A stretch of 64,000 nucleotides of DNA, taken from the NCBI RefSeq assembly GCF_036588685.1, contig NC_086376.1, positions 11,733,911 to 11,797,910 of the forward strand, given 5' to 3'. Below are positions 21,955-34,700 of this stretch, piece by piece. Source of the DNA: Mytilus trossulus. Taxonomy: Eukaryota; Mollusca; Bivalvia; Mytilida; Mytilidae. A model generated the notes under the pieces. It saw only the letters and a list, made by a program, of their open reading frames with translations. It searched no databases and was not told the DNA's origin. Each line of letters opens with the position of its first letter. Position 1 is the stretch's first letter. A program made the translations under genes and the position numbers.

Positions 21955-24075
21955 TATCTCTATCTATAATTAACTTGGCCCAGTAGTTCAGAGGAGAAGA
22001 TTTTTGTAAAAGATTACTAAGATTTAAAAAAAAATTGTTAAAAGTTGACTATAAAGGGTAATAACTCATAGAGGGACCAACTGACAATTTCTGTCACTTG
22101 ACTTATTTGTAGATCTTACTTTGCCGACATTTATTGTTTTTTACAGTTTATCTCTATCTATAATATATATTTCACTGATGCATTAAAAAACTATTGTAAA
22201 ATTGTATATTCTATAAGCTGTATTGCTTCAGAATAAAGTAAATTTCAAGGCAGGTAAATTTTGACCTGTTAAACAAATTTACATCATGTCAAATTTGCTC
22301 TAAACGCTTTGGTTTTTGAGTTATAAGTCAAAAACTGAATTTTACCCCTATATTCTATTTTTAGCCGTGGCGGTCATCTTGATTGGTTGACCAGGTCACG
22401 CCACATATTTTTAAAACTATATACCCAAATGAAGATTGTGGCCAAGTTTGGTTTGATTTGGCCACGTAGTTTCAGAGTAGACGATTTTTGTAAAAGATTA
22501 CTAAGAAGTACGAAAAATGATTAAAAATTGACTATAAAGGGCAATAACTCCTAAAGGGGTCAACTGACCATTACAGTCATGTTGACTTATTTGTTAATCT
22601 TACTTTGCTGAACATCATTGTTGTTTACAGTTTATCTCTTTCTATAATAATATTCAAGATAATAACCAAAAACAACAAAATTTCCTTAAAATTACCAATT
22701 CAGGGCAGCAACCCAACAACAGGTTGTCCGATTCATCTGAAAATTTCAGGGCAGATAGCTCTTGACCTGATAATCAATTTTACTGCATGTCAGATTTGCT
22801 CTAAATGCTTTGGTTTTTGAGTTATAAGCCAAAAACTGCATCTTACCCCTATGTTCTTTTTTTAGCTGTTGCGGCCATCTTGGTTGGTTGGCCGGGTCAC
22901 GCCACACACTTTTATACTTAATACCCCAATGATGATTGTGGTTAAGTTTGGTTTTATTTGGCCAAGTTGTTTCAGAGGAGAAGATTTTTGTAAAAAATTA
23001 CTAAGATTTACGAAAAATGGTTAAAAATTGACTATAAAGGGCAATAACCCCTAAAGGGGTCAACTGACCATTTCGGTCACTTCGACTAATTTGTAGATCT
23101 TACTTTGCTGAACATTATTGCTGTTTACAGTTTATCTCTATCTATAATAATATTCAAGATAATAACCAAAAACAGCAAAATTTCCTTAAAATTACCAATT
23201 CAGGGGCAGCAACCCAACAAAGGGTTTTCCGATTCATCTAAAATTTTCAAGGCAGATAGCTCTTGACCTGTTAAACAATTTTACATCATGTCAAATTTGC
23301 TTTAAATGCTTTGGTTTTTGAGTTATAAGCCAAAAACTGAATTTTACCCCTATATTCTATTTTTAGCCGTGGCGGCCATCTTGGTTGGTTGACCAGGTCA
23401 CGCCAAACATTTTTAAAACTATATACCCAAATGATGATTGTGGCCAAGTTTGGTTTGATTTGGCCACACAGTTTCAGAGGAGAAGATTTTTGTAAAAGAT
23501 TACTTAGAAGTACGAAAAATTGTTAAAAATTGACTATAAAGGGCAATAACTCCTAAGGGGATCAACTGACCATTTCGGTCAATTTGACTTATTTGTAGAT
23601 CTTACTTTGCTGAACATTATTGCTGTTAACAGTTTATCTCTTTCTATAATAATATTCAAGATAATAACCAAAAACAGCAAAATTTCCTTAAAATTACCAA
23701 TTGAGGAGCAGCAGCCCAACAACGGATTGGCCGGTTCATCTGAAAATTTCAGGGCAGATAGATCTTGACCTGATAAACAATTTTACCCCTTGAATGCTTT
23801 GGTTTTAGAGTTATAACCCAAAAACTGCATTTTACCCCTATGTTCTATTTTTAGCCGTGGCGGCCATCTTGGTTGGTTGACCGGGTCACGCCACACATTT
23901 TTTCAACTAGATACCACAATGATGATTGTGGCCAAGTTTGGTTAAATTTGGCCCAGTAGTTTCAGAGGAGAAGATTTTTGTAAAAGTTAACGACGACGGA
24001 CGACGACAGACGACGGACGCAAAGGGATTGGAAAAGCTTACTTGGCCCTTTGGGCCAGGTGAACTAAAAAGGGGA
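21955..24075 (+). repeat. Array of four ~490-bp repeat units
   Basis: The landmark AGAGGAGAAGATTTTTGTAAA recurs at about 21991, 22475, 22975, 23477 and 23965, spacings of 484, 500, 502 and 488 bp. Other shared landmarks are GACTATAAAGGGCAATAACTC, TCTATAATAATATTCAAGAT and GGCCATCTTGGTTGG. The right end has a GACGACGGACGACGACAGAC stretch followed by a small palindrome, CTTGGCCCTTTGGGCCAGG. It lies directly upstream of METTL25B exon 1. The frames at 23907-24153 are part of this array, not genes. Confidence 0.85.
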
Positions 24076-24474
24076 ATCAAATCCTTGGACCCCCATCTGC
24101 TAATGAGTAGTCGCAGTTCAAGAGAGTACTGGATCAATACACAGAAACTATAATTAAGAAAAAAATAACTACTTATTCTAGAGAATTTTCATTACAAAAA
24201 TTGTTTACTGCATGATCTCGGGCATTCTAAATCCGAGTGAACGCGGGTTATCAGCGAAAAACACTTGACAAAACGAAGAATAATTTAAGAGTTCACGATT
24301 TTAAAGTAATGTCAAAATTAAAATATAGTCACATTCGAGAAATGTATGGTACTGAGAGTATATTATTGTGGGTATCCGTACTACATGGTGGGCTATACAA
24401 CTATAAAACAATTCAAATGAGAAAACTAACGGCCTTATTCATCACAAAACAGTTTCAGAAAAAATAAATATTAC

Positions 24475-24700
24475 AAACATGAACCAGCGACAACCACTGA
24501 TCTACAGGCTCCTGACTTGGAACATATATAAAGAATGTGTCAGGATTAAAAATGCCGATGAGCACTCTCCTAACATGGTACAGTTGTGTAACAAAACAAC
24601 ATAAGAACAAACTATACAAATAGTTGTAAAAGGCATATTTCATCAGATGGATACATATCATGAGAAACACATCTCACAAAAAAACATAGTGGACGTGGAC
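24475..24700 (+). repeat. Interspersed repeat family C tail
   Basis: The phrases CCAGCGACAACCACTGAT, CAGGCTCCTGACTTGGAA, CTAACATGGTACAGTTGTGT and CATCAGATGGATACAT recur in the same order at 27600-27840 and partly at 40800-40915. Confidence 0.65.
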
Positions 24701-24712
24701 GCATATTTGTTC

Positions 24713-24713
<1 letters not shown>

Positions 24714-24743
<30 letters not shown>

Positions 24744-24744
24744 A
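24714..24744. repeat. Homopolymer C then A tract
   Basis: About 20 consecutive C are followed by a run of A. A second C run lies near 26458-26471 and a G run at about 30696-30713. The length of such runs is uncertain in any assembly. Confidence 0.85.
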
Positions 24745-24839
24745 CCCAACCCTGAAAAAACCCACTTACCACAGATCTAAGAGAACTCGCATTTACTGAC
24801 AGCTAGATCAAAACCAATAACAACTAATGAAAACAATCA

Positions 24840-24919
24840 TTTATACTTTTTCTATACTTTTTCTCTTTATATCATTTATACTTTTTCTCTTTATATCATT
24901 TAGACTTTTTCTCTTTATC
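24840..24919. repeat. Short tandem repeat (CTTTTTCTCTTTATATCATTTA)
   Basis: Three to four imperfect copies of a ~23-base pyrimidine-rich unit. Confidence 0.7.
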
Positions 24920-25159
24920 AAGAGAGTTTGTTGTTGTGCATCTGAATAGGTAGGATTCCTCCTTTTGTTCACATTCATTCGTGGCAATACAGAAATAGTT
25001 TAACATATTAGTATTTATAATATTCACGAGATTTGCCTATTGGACTCTTGAAAAGTGAAAAAAAATTTGCTGTATTTTTGCTGTTTCCTATAATTTTAAA
25101 ATAATGTAAAATCATGATATTACTACTTTTTAAATCATTTTCTCTTATGGTTGGGGCCT

Positions 25160-25764
25160 GTTATCTATTTCTCGAATGAATAGATAATTCTCGTATCACA
25201 CTGTCCGGAGTGTGATACGAAAAAGTGATACGAAAAATGCGTTAATTTGATTGGCCAACGAAACCTCCTGAAACGATATTGCGGCATTTTCATTGGCTAT
25301 TCTTTAGGTCATTGTTGACAGTTAAAGGTCACAATGATGTACATTTCCTCCATTGCAACGGAGATAAGCGATTTCTTCAATAATATAGAAAATGCGCACA
25401 CTTTTCACCTTATTATATATTCTTATTCAAATATTATTACATTCTGAAGCGTACAAAATGTTTCAAAAAGTCTTATGTTGAAGATTGACGACGAACAGGA
25501 CATATGACGTCACAATGCAGTTATGTTCAAGCGACTGGGTCGACGTTTCGCGGATTTTTTTTATTAAGCACAAAAAGCATGTTTACCATAAGAGAAATAG
25601 GTTTCACAACTCGGGAGAATTAGATATCGTTTGATATCAACTCTCTTTATTTAATTTAAATAGTAATAACAAACTCGCCACAGGCTCGTTTATTATTATA
25701 TTGAAATTAAATAACTCGAGTTGATATCAAGCGATATCTAATTCTCACTCGTTATGAAACCTAT
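25160..25764. repeat. Complex inverted-repeat element between METTL25B and SLC12
   Basis: It contains a 12-bp-stem palindrome at 25191-25220 (TCGTATCACACT, loop GTCCGG, AGTGTGATACGA). It also has a larger foldback: arm 25597-25657 (ATAGGTTTCACAAC..., then GAATTAGATATCGTTTGATA) against an arm ending at 25764 (...GATATCAAGCGATATCTAATTC, GAAACCTAT). A related block lies inside the TIR element at 57420-58150. Confidence 0.65.
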
Positions 25765-25844
25765 AAATATAATACTGCTAATACTTACATTATTCGTCAT
25801 CATTTAAAAATATGATTATTATATATACACATGTATAAAAATAA

Positions 25845-25960
25845 AATTGAGAATGGAAATGGGGAATGTGTCAAAGAGACAACAACCCGACCAAATAAAA
25901 AAACAACAGCAGAAGGTCACCAACAGGTCTTCAATGTAGCGAGAAATTCCCGCACCCGGA
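25845..25960 (+). repeat. Interspersed repeat fragment (GAGAATGGAAATGGGGAATG family)
   Basis: The sequence GAGAATGGAAATGGGGAATG, then TGTCAAAGAGACAACAACCC, recurs at 11585-11660 and reversed at about 15050-15150. Confidence 0.6.
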
Positions 25961-27469
25961 GGCGTCCTTCAGCTGGCCCCTAAACAAATATATACTAGTT
26001 CAGTGATAATGAACGCCATACTAATTTCCAAATTGTACACAAAGAACTAAAATTTTTATCTTAATTTATGAATTTTTATTCTGCAATTTACTTCCACACC
26101 AGCATTTTAAAAGATAGCGATAAGTACATCCTAGGTCTTCTATGTACATGCTCATGCATGTCTTTGGACAGTCTATCTTAAATCGTCTCCTGCGATATGT
26201 CTCAGGATAGTGCATAGGACGCTTTCGGTCAACATGCCCCTGGCTTTTCTTTTTTTAATCAAACATTTATCATATTTTATATATTCACATTTTGTCAGTT
26301 TGTTTGTGTTGGACTATTTTGAACAATTAACCTAGCTATAATACCTCTTTTTATATTTTGCGTTCAAAATTCAATATCGGAAAAAGGTGTTTGAAGAATG
26401 CATGCATATATTACAAACTGTTAAGCTACAGGGTTAATTTAAAAAAAAACTATAAGCCCCCCCCCCCCCCCAAAAAAAAAACCCAACAAGAAACCAAAAC
26501 AATAACAAAGATATACGTCCTTGGCTGCAGGTATGATTTATACCATACTTGAAGAAGGCCATATATCAACTTCTTAACACACCAGTTAATCATCTCGTAG
26601 GTGGACGAGTCTTAGCAATATTTTATAGCTTATTTAGGTTAAAAACACAGGATGATCTGAATGGTATAAGTTTAGTATTTGTGACACTGATCATTTTTAT
26701 GAATCTACTTCCATAGTACAGTTCAGAATTAACTTGAGCGACCAAGACAAGCTTGCAAACCTTGTTCTCTTTGAAATAATACATATACAACACTTAATTG
26801 TTTGGTACATGTTTATGTTGATGATTTAATAGTTCAAAGAGAACACACACACCACGCTAAACAAAATAGCAAAGTGATAAACATTCAGATCCATCGTAAC
26901 TCTTTTCAATCAGCAAAGTAAATAAAATACAACAACAGATCGATTGACTAGTACAAAGTCGCATTCGGTGATGTTTCACAAACTATTGGTCAACTAAATA
27001 ATGTTGGCGTCAGTTTATAAAGGTGATTTCAACTTTACTAAGAAGAACCCTAGGTTAAGTAGCTTCATTGTAAGCAACAACTCTTTATTAAGAAAAGCAT
27101 GCTTGGAGACGAAATCTAAGGTATATTCTTATAACTTGGAGATATATACTCCATAGACGTGTGCTGTATGCATGATGATACAAAAGACTCATATGTTCCC
27201 ATAGAGAAAATTGAAGTAATTTGTTTTTTTATGAAAGTTTAGTTTCAAATCGACTTCACTTTCGGTTTGTCTAGGTACCATTATTTCAAGTTCAATGGAA
27301 TAGTTGCTATAATATAGTTCTGTGTATATGTGCCTGTCCCTAATCAGGAACCTGTAATTCCGTGGTTGTCGTTTGTTTATGTGTTACATATTTGTTTTTT
27401 GTTCATTTTCTGAACTAAATTAAGCCGTTAGTTTTCTCGTTTGATTTGATTTACATTGTCATTTCGGGA

Positions 27470-27840
27470 CCTTTTAAAGCGGATTATGCGGTATGGGCTT
27501 TCCTCATTGTTGAAGGTCGTACGGTGACCTATAATTGTTAATTTCTGTGTCATTTGGTCTCTTGTGGAGAGAGTTGTCACATTGGCAAAGAGAAAAAGAA
27601 ATACATACACAGCAACAAATTAACGACAACCTCTGAATTACAGGCTCCGTTAATACTTGGGACAGGCACATACATACATAATGTGGCGTGGTGAAACATG
27701 TTAGCGGGATCTATACCCTAACCTAACATGGGACAGTGGTGTAACGTTGCAGTACAGCATAAGAACGAACTATAAAATCAATTCAAAAAGGCTTAAATCA
27801 TCAGATGGATACAAATAGAAATACATATAAAAAACATAGA
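27470..27840. repeat. Two family C repeats in opposite orientation
   Basis: 27470-27600 carries GCGGTATGGGCTTTCCTCAT and GTGTCATTTGGTCTCTTGTG (minus-oriented, like 175-300). 27600-27840 carries the plus-oriented tail found at 24475-24700. Confidence 0.6.
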
Positions 27841-28568
27841 TCGGCCGTGGCCGGGTACTTGCACATCACAGCAACAAAAATATACTATAAGTAAAGAGTA
27901 TGGCCCTTTCCAATCATAGTATTACACCAACACAGAAAAACAAACGCGTTTTGAAAGTAGTTTTACCACAACAAAAATCATCAAGAAATCTGAATAGTTC
28001 TAAACACCCGTAGTAGTCTCTAGTTGCGGCAGAGAATTTCAAAATTATTTGAAGGAAAAAACTATTTTCTTATTACCAATCATGAATGTTACAATAAGTA
28101 AATGCTAGAGGGATATGTGATTTATTTTAGTTACAATAGACATAACGGTTATTACAGTAAGAACACTAGTCTTGTTTTGCGGCTTGGTCATCCCCTTCAA
28201 TACAGTCCACACATACTTTAATTTTCGTTATTAATGACACTGTCAAAGTTTCCTTGCTTTGCGATTTTTTCTGAGAAACATCCATCATTTTAATGATTAC
28301 AATAAGATTAAAACCGCTGATGTCTACATTATGTAACATCGAAATTAATTTTTAAACCTTATCATTACGTATATTGTGACCTGCTTCAAGGCAACCTGCA
28401 TGTAATATTAATTATCTTACATTTTCCATAAACCGACTATACATGTTGTTAATAAAACGGGTTAAAATGGGATGTCAAAAGAGACATAAAGATATATAAT
28501 AATTACGCAGTGTCAGCTGACAGTTGTACGTCAAGTAATTTGTCAATTTAATAATATTTCGTCCAAAA

Positions 28569-28576
28569 TGACGTCA
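28569..28576. promoter_or_regulatory. Candidate CRE site upstream of SLC12
   Basis: A full palindromic TGACGTCA lies about 140 bases before the SLC12 start codon. This is the consensus for CREB/ATF factors. The transcription start site is unknown, so its promoter role is inference. Confidence 0.4.
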
Positions 28577-28717
28577 CATTCAAGTTTTTGTCAAATTCTT
28601 CAAAGCAATTCTTATTTTCATGACGAACCTGGGATAAGCAAAAAATAGATATACATTATGCGTTTCTAAGAATGCAAGGTTGATTTTCTTTGACACATTT
28701 GCTAGGTATTGTCTATC

Positions 28718-31700
28718 ATGGACAGTGAAAGTATACAACCTTGTGAAATCAAGGAAAATAATGACAATATAATGGAAAAAAATATCAAGGAAAATGATGA
28801 TAATCTAATGGACAAAAATATAAACGAAGATTCTATATCACAACATTCAAACAGCAAATTAGCATTAGGTACAGAGGATAATGAACTATGCTTATACCAA
28901 ACTAAGGAAACAGAAGATATACATGAACAATCAACGGAATTATATGATAAACATGACACACTGCCAATGTCAGAGGAAGAATCAGGATCAAACGCAGGAA
29001 GTTCAATATGTGAATCTAGTTTTATATCTAAACCGAGGCCGCAAAGAGTATCAGAATCGGCTAAACCTGGGAGATCTATTAAGGAAGCCTTACATTCTCA
29101 GAGAAAAATTTCCTTAGACCCAAGGCTGATGTACGGCAGAGGAATTGGACGGGTACTGTATGAGGAAGCACCGTCTAGAAAAAGCTCTTTGGAATCTTTT
29201 ATGTACCCGTATGTACCGAAAAGCCGAAAATCGTCCTTAGACCCTTTTTTCAGTGCGCCTTATCCACACCATAAAATATCAGTGACATCCAACTCGTTGT
29301 ATGGAAGCGGCGGTTATCTAGACTATACAGAGGACACATGTGAAACACTGCCCCATGCCGATCACTACAGTGACGTACTCTCAATAATACCAGATATAAG
29401 ACAACGAGCAACTTTGGACGAACTGCGGGAGGATGATGTAAGTAAATATATATTCCAGGGTGTCGGTGGTCACTATCTGTCATAACTTCTCTTGCTTATT
29501 GTTATTGTTTTGTACTCAATTCATGCCTGAGTTTCCCGTTTCAATTGCTTTACTTTTGTTATGTAGGGCCCTTTTATAACTTTCTACAGTATTGGTTTTG
29601 CTCATCATTAAAAGTGATACGGTTACCTTTAGTTGCTGATATCTAATTTATTGGGTGGATAGTTGTATCATTAGGATTCCTATTTGATGTTCTAATTTCT
29701 ATATATTTTGAAGATACACAACTAGACTTAAACATTTGCTACAAGCAAGAGGTAACAATCGTAGAAAGGATGCACTGTCATAAAATCTCTTTTTTTTCAA
29801 TATTACCAAATTGCATCATTACGATTCCCTCATGAAAAGTTGTCTATAGAAAGACAAATGTTCGTTCGACCTAGCTATCATCATTTAAGATATTCTTAAT
29901 ATTCTTTTATAAAAAATGTCTCTGTCCAATTGGATGTAAGACGAATTTTTAAAAGCTCAATAAAAATAGTAATGTCACAGAAAAGAAATTACAGATTTAA
30001 TGTACATTCTTATGCTTTAACCATGTTAACAATAATAATAAAAACTCATAAACCGCACATCATCTAGACAGCGCATAAATTACAAGATTTCACAACAACA
30101 CATGAATCAAGTTGACCTTACATAAAGTAGTAGCTGCACAGTGTTATCTGAAAGGCTAATTACTCTGATAGATAGACTTATCTATAGTTGTTTCTTTTGA
30201 AAAAGAGAACGAAAAGTACAAAGGGACATTCATACTCATTAGTCGCAAAAATAAACTGACAATGTCAACCATCATAATTTCCCCATTTTCATGAGTTTTC
30301 CCTCCAAATGGTTTTGACAGGCTGGAGCGATGAACACTTTATGTTTTTATCAGATTGATCTTTGTGGACAGATTATCTAACCTCTTTGATTTGCATTATA
30401 TCTATTATTGCCGTTTTCTATAAAAGCATAGAAACGATCTTTTAGGCATTTATAGCGTTTAATGAACATTTAAAAGCAAACAAATGCAATGTTTAGGATA
30501 TTTCTAACCCTCCATACTAGTGATCTCCATTTCTTCAAATTGATCCGAAAATCGACTGGTTGTAGAGCAAGGTAATTGAAATAAGTTTTAGCACGATATA
30601 TATAGTTTACAAAAATTCATGATTTGATAAACACAGCTGCTGTAGCTGAAAACACAAAATGAATCCTAGCAATAACAATCAGAGGCGGATTTAGGGGGGG
30701 GGGGGGGGGGGGCAGGGGGCCTGGCCTTTTGAGAAAAAAATTTGGTTGATTATATAAGGAATCACGGAAGCGTGACGGGATCGGGCCTCCTCTTAGGCAG
30801 GCAGTGGGCCCCACTTATGAAAATTTCTAGATCGGCCACTAACAATGGAAAAGAATAAAAAAAATAATAATAATAGGCACAAAATTGTATTTACAATAAA
30901 ACAATATATATATTATACAATTGCATTTTGAAAGTATAAGGAATGAGAAATACATGATAACTCTAACCTTTCGCGGTTTTATTAAATATTATCGTGCGAC
31001 AAGCGACACAGTGACTATCTGATTTTTTGTTGATTATATTAATAGTCACATCACTAGCTGTTATAAATATTTACAATTCTGGCTTGAATAAATTAAACGA
31101 ACTAGTATGCTTTACTCATTGTTAAAAGCCGTATATTGAATTATAATATTTGTTTATTTCTGTGTCATTTGTTTTTTGTTTTGGAGAGTTGTCTCACTGG
31201 CAGTCATACCACATCTTCCTTTTTATATGCATGTAAGAATTATCAAATCGAAAATTGTTCACCATATCCATATGAAAATATAATGATTTCGATTTTAGGT
31301 TTCACAACCAAGAACCCCATGTACAGTAGTGGAAGGATTATTTGACGAGGAATTGAAAGATGTCGAAGAAGAAGAGAGCAATCCGGTGAAGGACACTTCT
31401 GTTGTTAAGTTTGGATGGATACAAGGCGTTTTGGTACATACATTTAGAAAGTAACACAAGAGATAAATGAAAACCTTGATAAAAAGTATATTTTTATTTT
31501 TTCAAAGCAAACTTGTAAAAATCCTTTTGGCTTATTACTTTTTTTGTTTTCTAAATAATGAAAATTGTAATAATTTCCTAGAAAATAAATAAATATACGA
31601 GAACATAATTACGAAAACCCTGGGACATAATATAGTGTAAGTATGATAGTCCTAGGAATACCACAAAGTGACGTCAATGAAATAACTCAATGAACTTTAC

Positions 31701-34700
31701 TGATGGTGAATTTAAAAGGAGTGATTTTCATAACAACTTTCTTGCTCACGGCTGTAACTATAAAAACAAAAGTAATCATACGAAAGCCATGACCAATGCA
31801 TACCCTACCCTGTTTACTAGAATTTAAAGAATCAAATTATCTTTTTAGAATAGGATAATTTTTGTAATTTTGCAGGTTCGGTGTTTGCTAAATATTTTTG
31901 GTGTAATGTTATTCCTGCGTCTGACGTGGATTACTGGACAAGCAGGAACACTATTGTCATCGGTCATCATACTTCTCTCTATGATAGTCACACTCATCAC
32001 ATCAACGTCAATGTCGGCCATATGTACAAACGGAGAGGTCAAAGGAGGTAGGTATCTTACCTACCTGGGTAAAGAAAAAAAACCCAAGTGAAGTTAATCT
32101 TCTGTACAAATCGCCATCACTCATGTTTTTCCTTTTTTTGGAGCTTTTAAGCGTGCATATACCCATTTCAGCTGATTACATAATGATCTTTTTTGGTAAA
32201 CATTTTCGAAAACAATGCTGCCCTGGAAGAAAAAAAACCTCTTTTTTTAAACTGAAACTTCTTGTCAATCATATCAATAAAATATACACATTGTACCCAT
32301 GAATCTTCCTTATTCAGAGACCTTGTCGAGCAAGCAGTCACCTAATAAGATAGAATGACGAAAATAAGAAAAACAATAAGACATGTTTCGACACACAATA
32401 TTATATATGAAGATATATAATACGAAGAATTATATTTATAAGTACGTCTGAGTCAGTGCCAACTCTCAACATATTTATCCATCGGATCACTAGCAATGCT
32501 GGTTATACATGGCTGTGTACATTATGTATATACAACTCGTCTAAACATCAACCCAGCAATGTTTGATCTGTTTATTTGCTTTCGCAAAATTTTTGTTCTT
32601 CCCTCACCGGGATTCGAACCATGCTACTGAGATATCGTGACACCAAATCGCCTGCGCTGTAGCCGTCCCGCTAGGAGAAATTATATATTCAACATTAGGT
32701 TAACATACAGTTCAATAAAAATCAAATCAAATCAAAGATGCACAGATAAGCAATATTGTAAAACACTACACACAAAAAATAAAATTGAATAACATTTCTC
32801 GCCAAAAAGACAAAGCTAAATTCAAGTGCGCCTGCATGGTAAGCACACCAGGCTATACTAATGAGTAATGACACCCCTTTTTAACAAACACATGGCATTT
32901 CAATGTGTACAAAGTGTGTCCCGGGTATTTTTCATTTTTAGCCGTTGACAGCTTATTTTCGTTTAATGAGTTTGACCGTCCTCTTGTATTTTTCGCCCCT
33001 CTTTTATATGTTTCAATTGTCTAAAGTATATAAATATTTATTGTAGGTGGCGCATACTATATGATATCTAGAAGTCTTGGACCAGAGTTTGGTGGATCTA
33101 TAGGAATTGTGTTTTCATTAGCAAATGCAATAGCCGCGGCAATGTATATTGTAGGCTTTGCTGAAACAGTCAGAGACATAATGTGGGTATGTTTGAAAAG
33201 AATTTTTTCGTAGATGTACTTTTTGATATCGTTGACTAGGAAAACGTGATATATAAGTTCGGTAAAGAACTAGTATTTATTCTCACATTAGTTCTTACTT
33301 CTTTCTTCTATAACTGGTATTGTTAAGATATAGTCCTTAGTTCCAATGTTATGATTAGCATATTTATTACAATGTGTTGTATGGCGAGCATATTCTTGGG
33401 TTAAAATGAGGGGGAGGTGGTTTGAATACCACCTACATTCATGGTGTACTCAGTAATACTTACGACAATATGTTGACATGTTTATCTAAGATTCGTCGTT
33501 CTTCGGTCTTTCTATTTATTCTGTTGTTCTTCTTTACATTACTTGAGCTTATCACTAAAATATTAATGTCAAATTTGATAGCTATTTTAACAGCACCACA
33601 AAAAGGGATAACAAATAGGAGATGACTAAAAATAAGAATTACATTTAATTGAACTATAATGCCAATCGAAAAGCCAAACTGATCGAAAGGTTGTTAAACT
33701 CTTTGATGATTGTCTGCTTATTGAAGGAAAATGATGCTGTGATTACTGGCGATAGTTTACATGAAGTAAGGATCATTGGTGGTATTACAGCTGTGTTGTT
33801 GGTGGGAATTGTAGTGGTTGGAATGGAGTGGGAAGCCAAGGTTAGAACTAATCAATTTACTAGTTACGTGTATCTCGAAATTCTTTATATCTAGATATTA
33901 GTCAATAAAAATCACACCCTATCAAACATATCTTTCTCAAAGCATTCATTGGATTTCAATATTTCTTATTTAGAGCTTTCTTGAGAAAATTCGTCGAAGC
34001 TTTAGATTGTTACATAACATTTTAACGTAAAAGAACTATATTTATATATATTAATGCTTTTAAAAGTTAAGAGACTAATGTTATTTTCAGGCACAGTTGG
34101 GACTCTTAGCCATTTTGGTGACCGCTGTTATCACTTTTATCGTTGGGACCTTTATTCCTCCAAGTGATGAGAAAATATCAAAAGGTGTTGTGGGATACAA
34201 AGGTACGTCATAATTACTTTTTCACGTATGTCATTACATAGTTACACTTCTGATTGGATTATAAAAAATATATCTAATTCTAATTAAACTGTCAATTTTT
34301 TAACAGTTTTAATAAAAACAATCTTGACTATTTTAAACCATAAAATCACATTTTTCAGGTACAGTCTTCATGGAAAATATTGGTCCTGATTTCAGACAGG
34401 GCGAGAGTTTTTTCTCGGTCTTTGCGATATTTTTTCCTGCAGCAACTGGTATTCTTGCAGGAGCTAACATATCTGGCGATTTAAAGGTAAGAACTGCAGA
34501 GTTTCAATTAATATAACTATCTACTAGTATGCATAGTACCACTGTCAAAACACATGAAATAATTTTGACATACACAGAAGAAAATTTAATTTCAATAAAT
34601 TTACGTTCAGACTACACCATACTGAAATGGTTAGACCTGCATAGACATTTTTTGTTATCGTTTTAAATAACTAAAACTGATTATTTTTCTTGAAATGTTT

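Noticed and set aside
23907..24153. Overlapping 75-76-codon frames on both strands
   Set aside because: They lie at the GC-richer end of the ~490-bp repeat array; no homology recognised.
24714..24744. CRISPR-like or regulatory repeat
   Set aside because: It is a simple homopolymer run without spacers or motif structure.
28709..28717. Upstream TTG as SLC12 start
   Set aside because: The frame opens at 28709 only if TTG is used; the first ATG at 28718 is the normal eukaryotic start and follows an in-frame TAG at 28703.
32600..32675. tRNA gene on the minus strand
   Set aside because: The T-arm/B box is perfect, but I could not fold a standard acceptor and anticodon arm; the body continues as a SINE.
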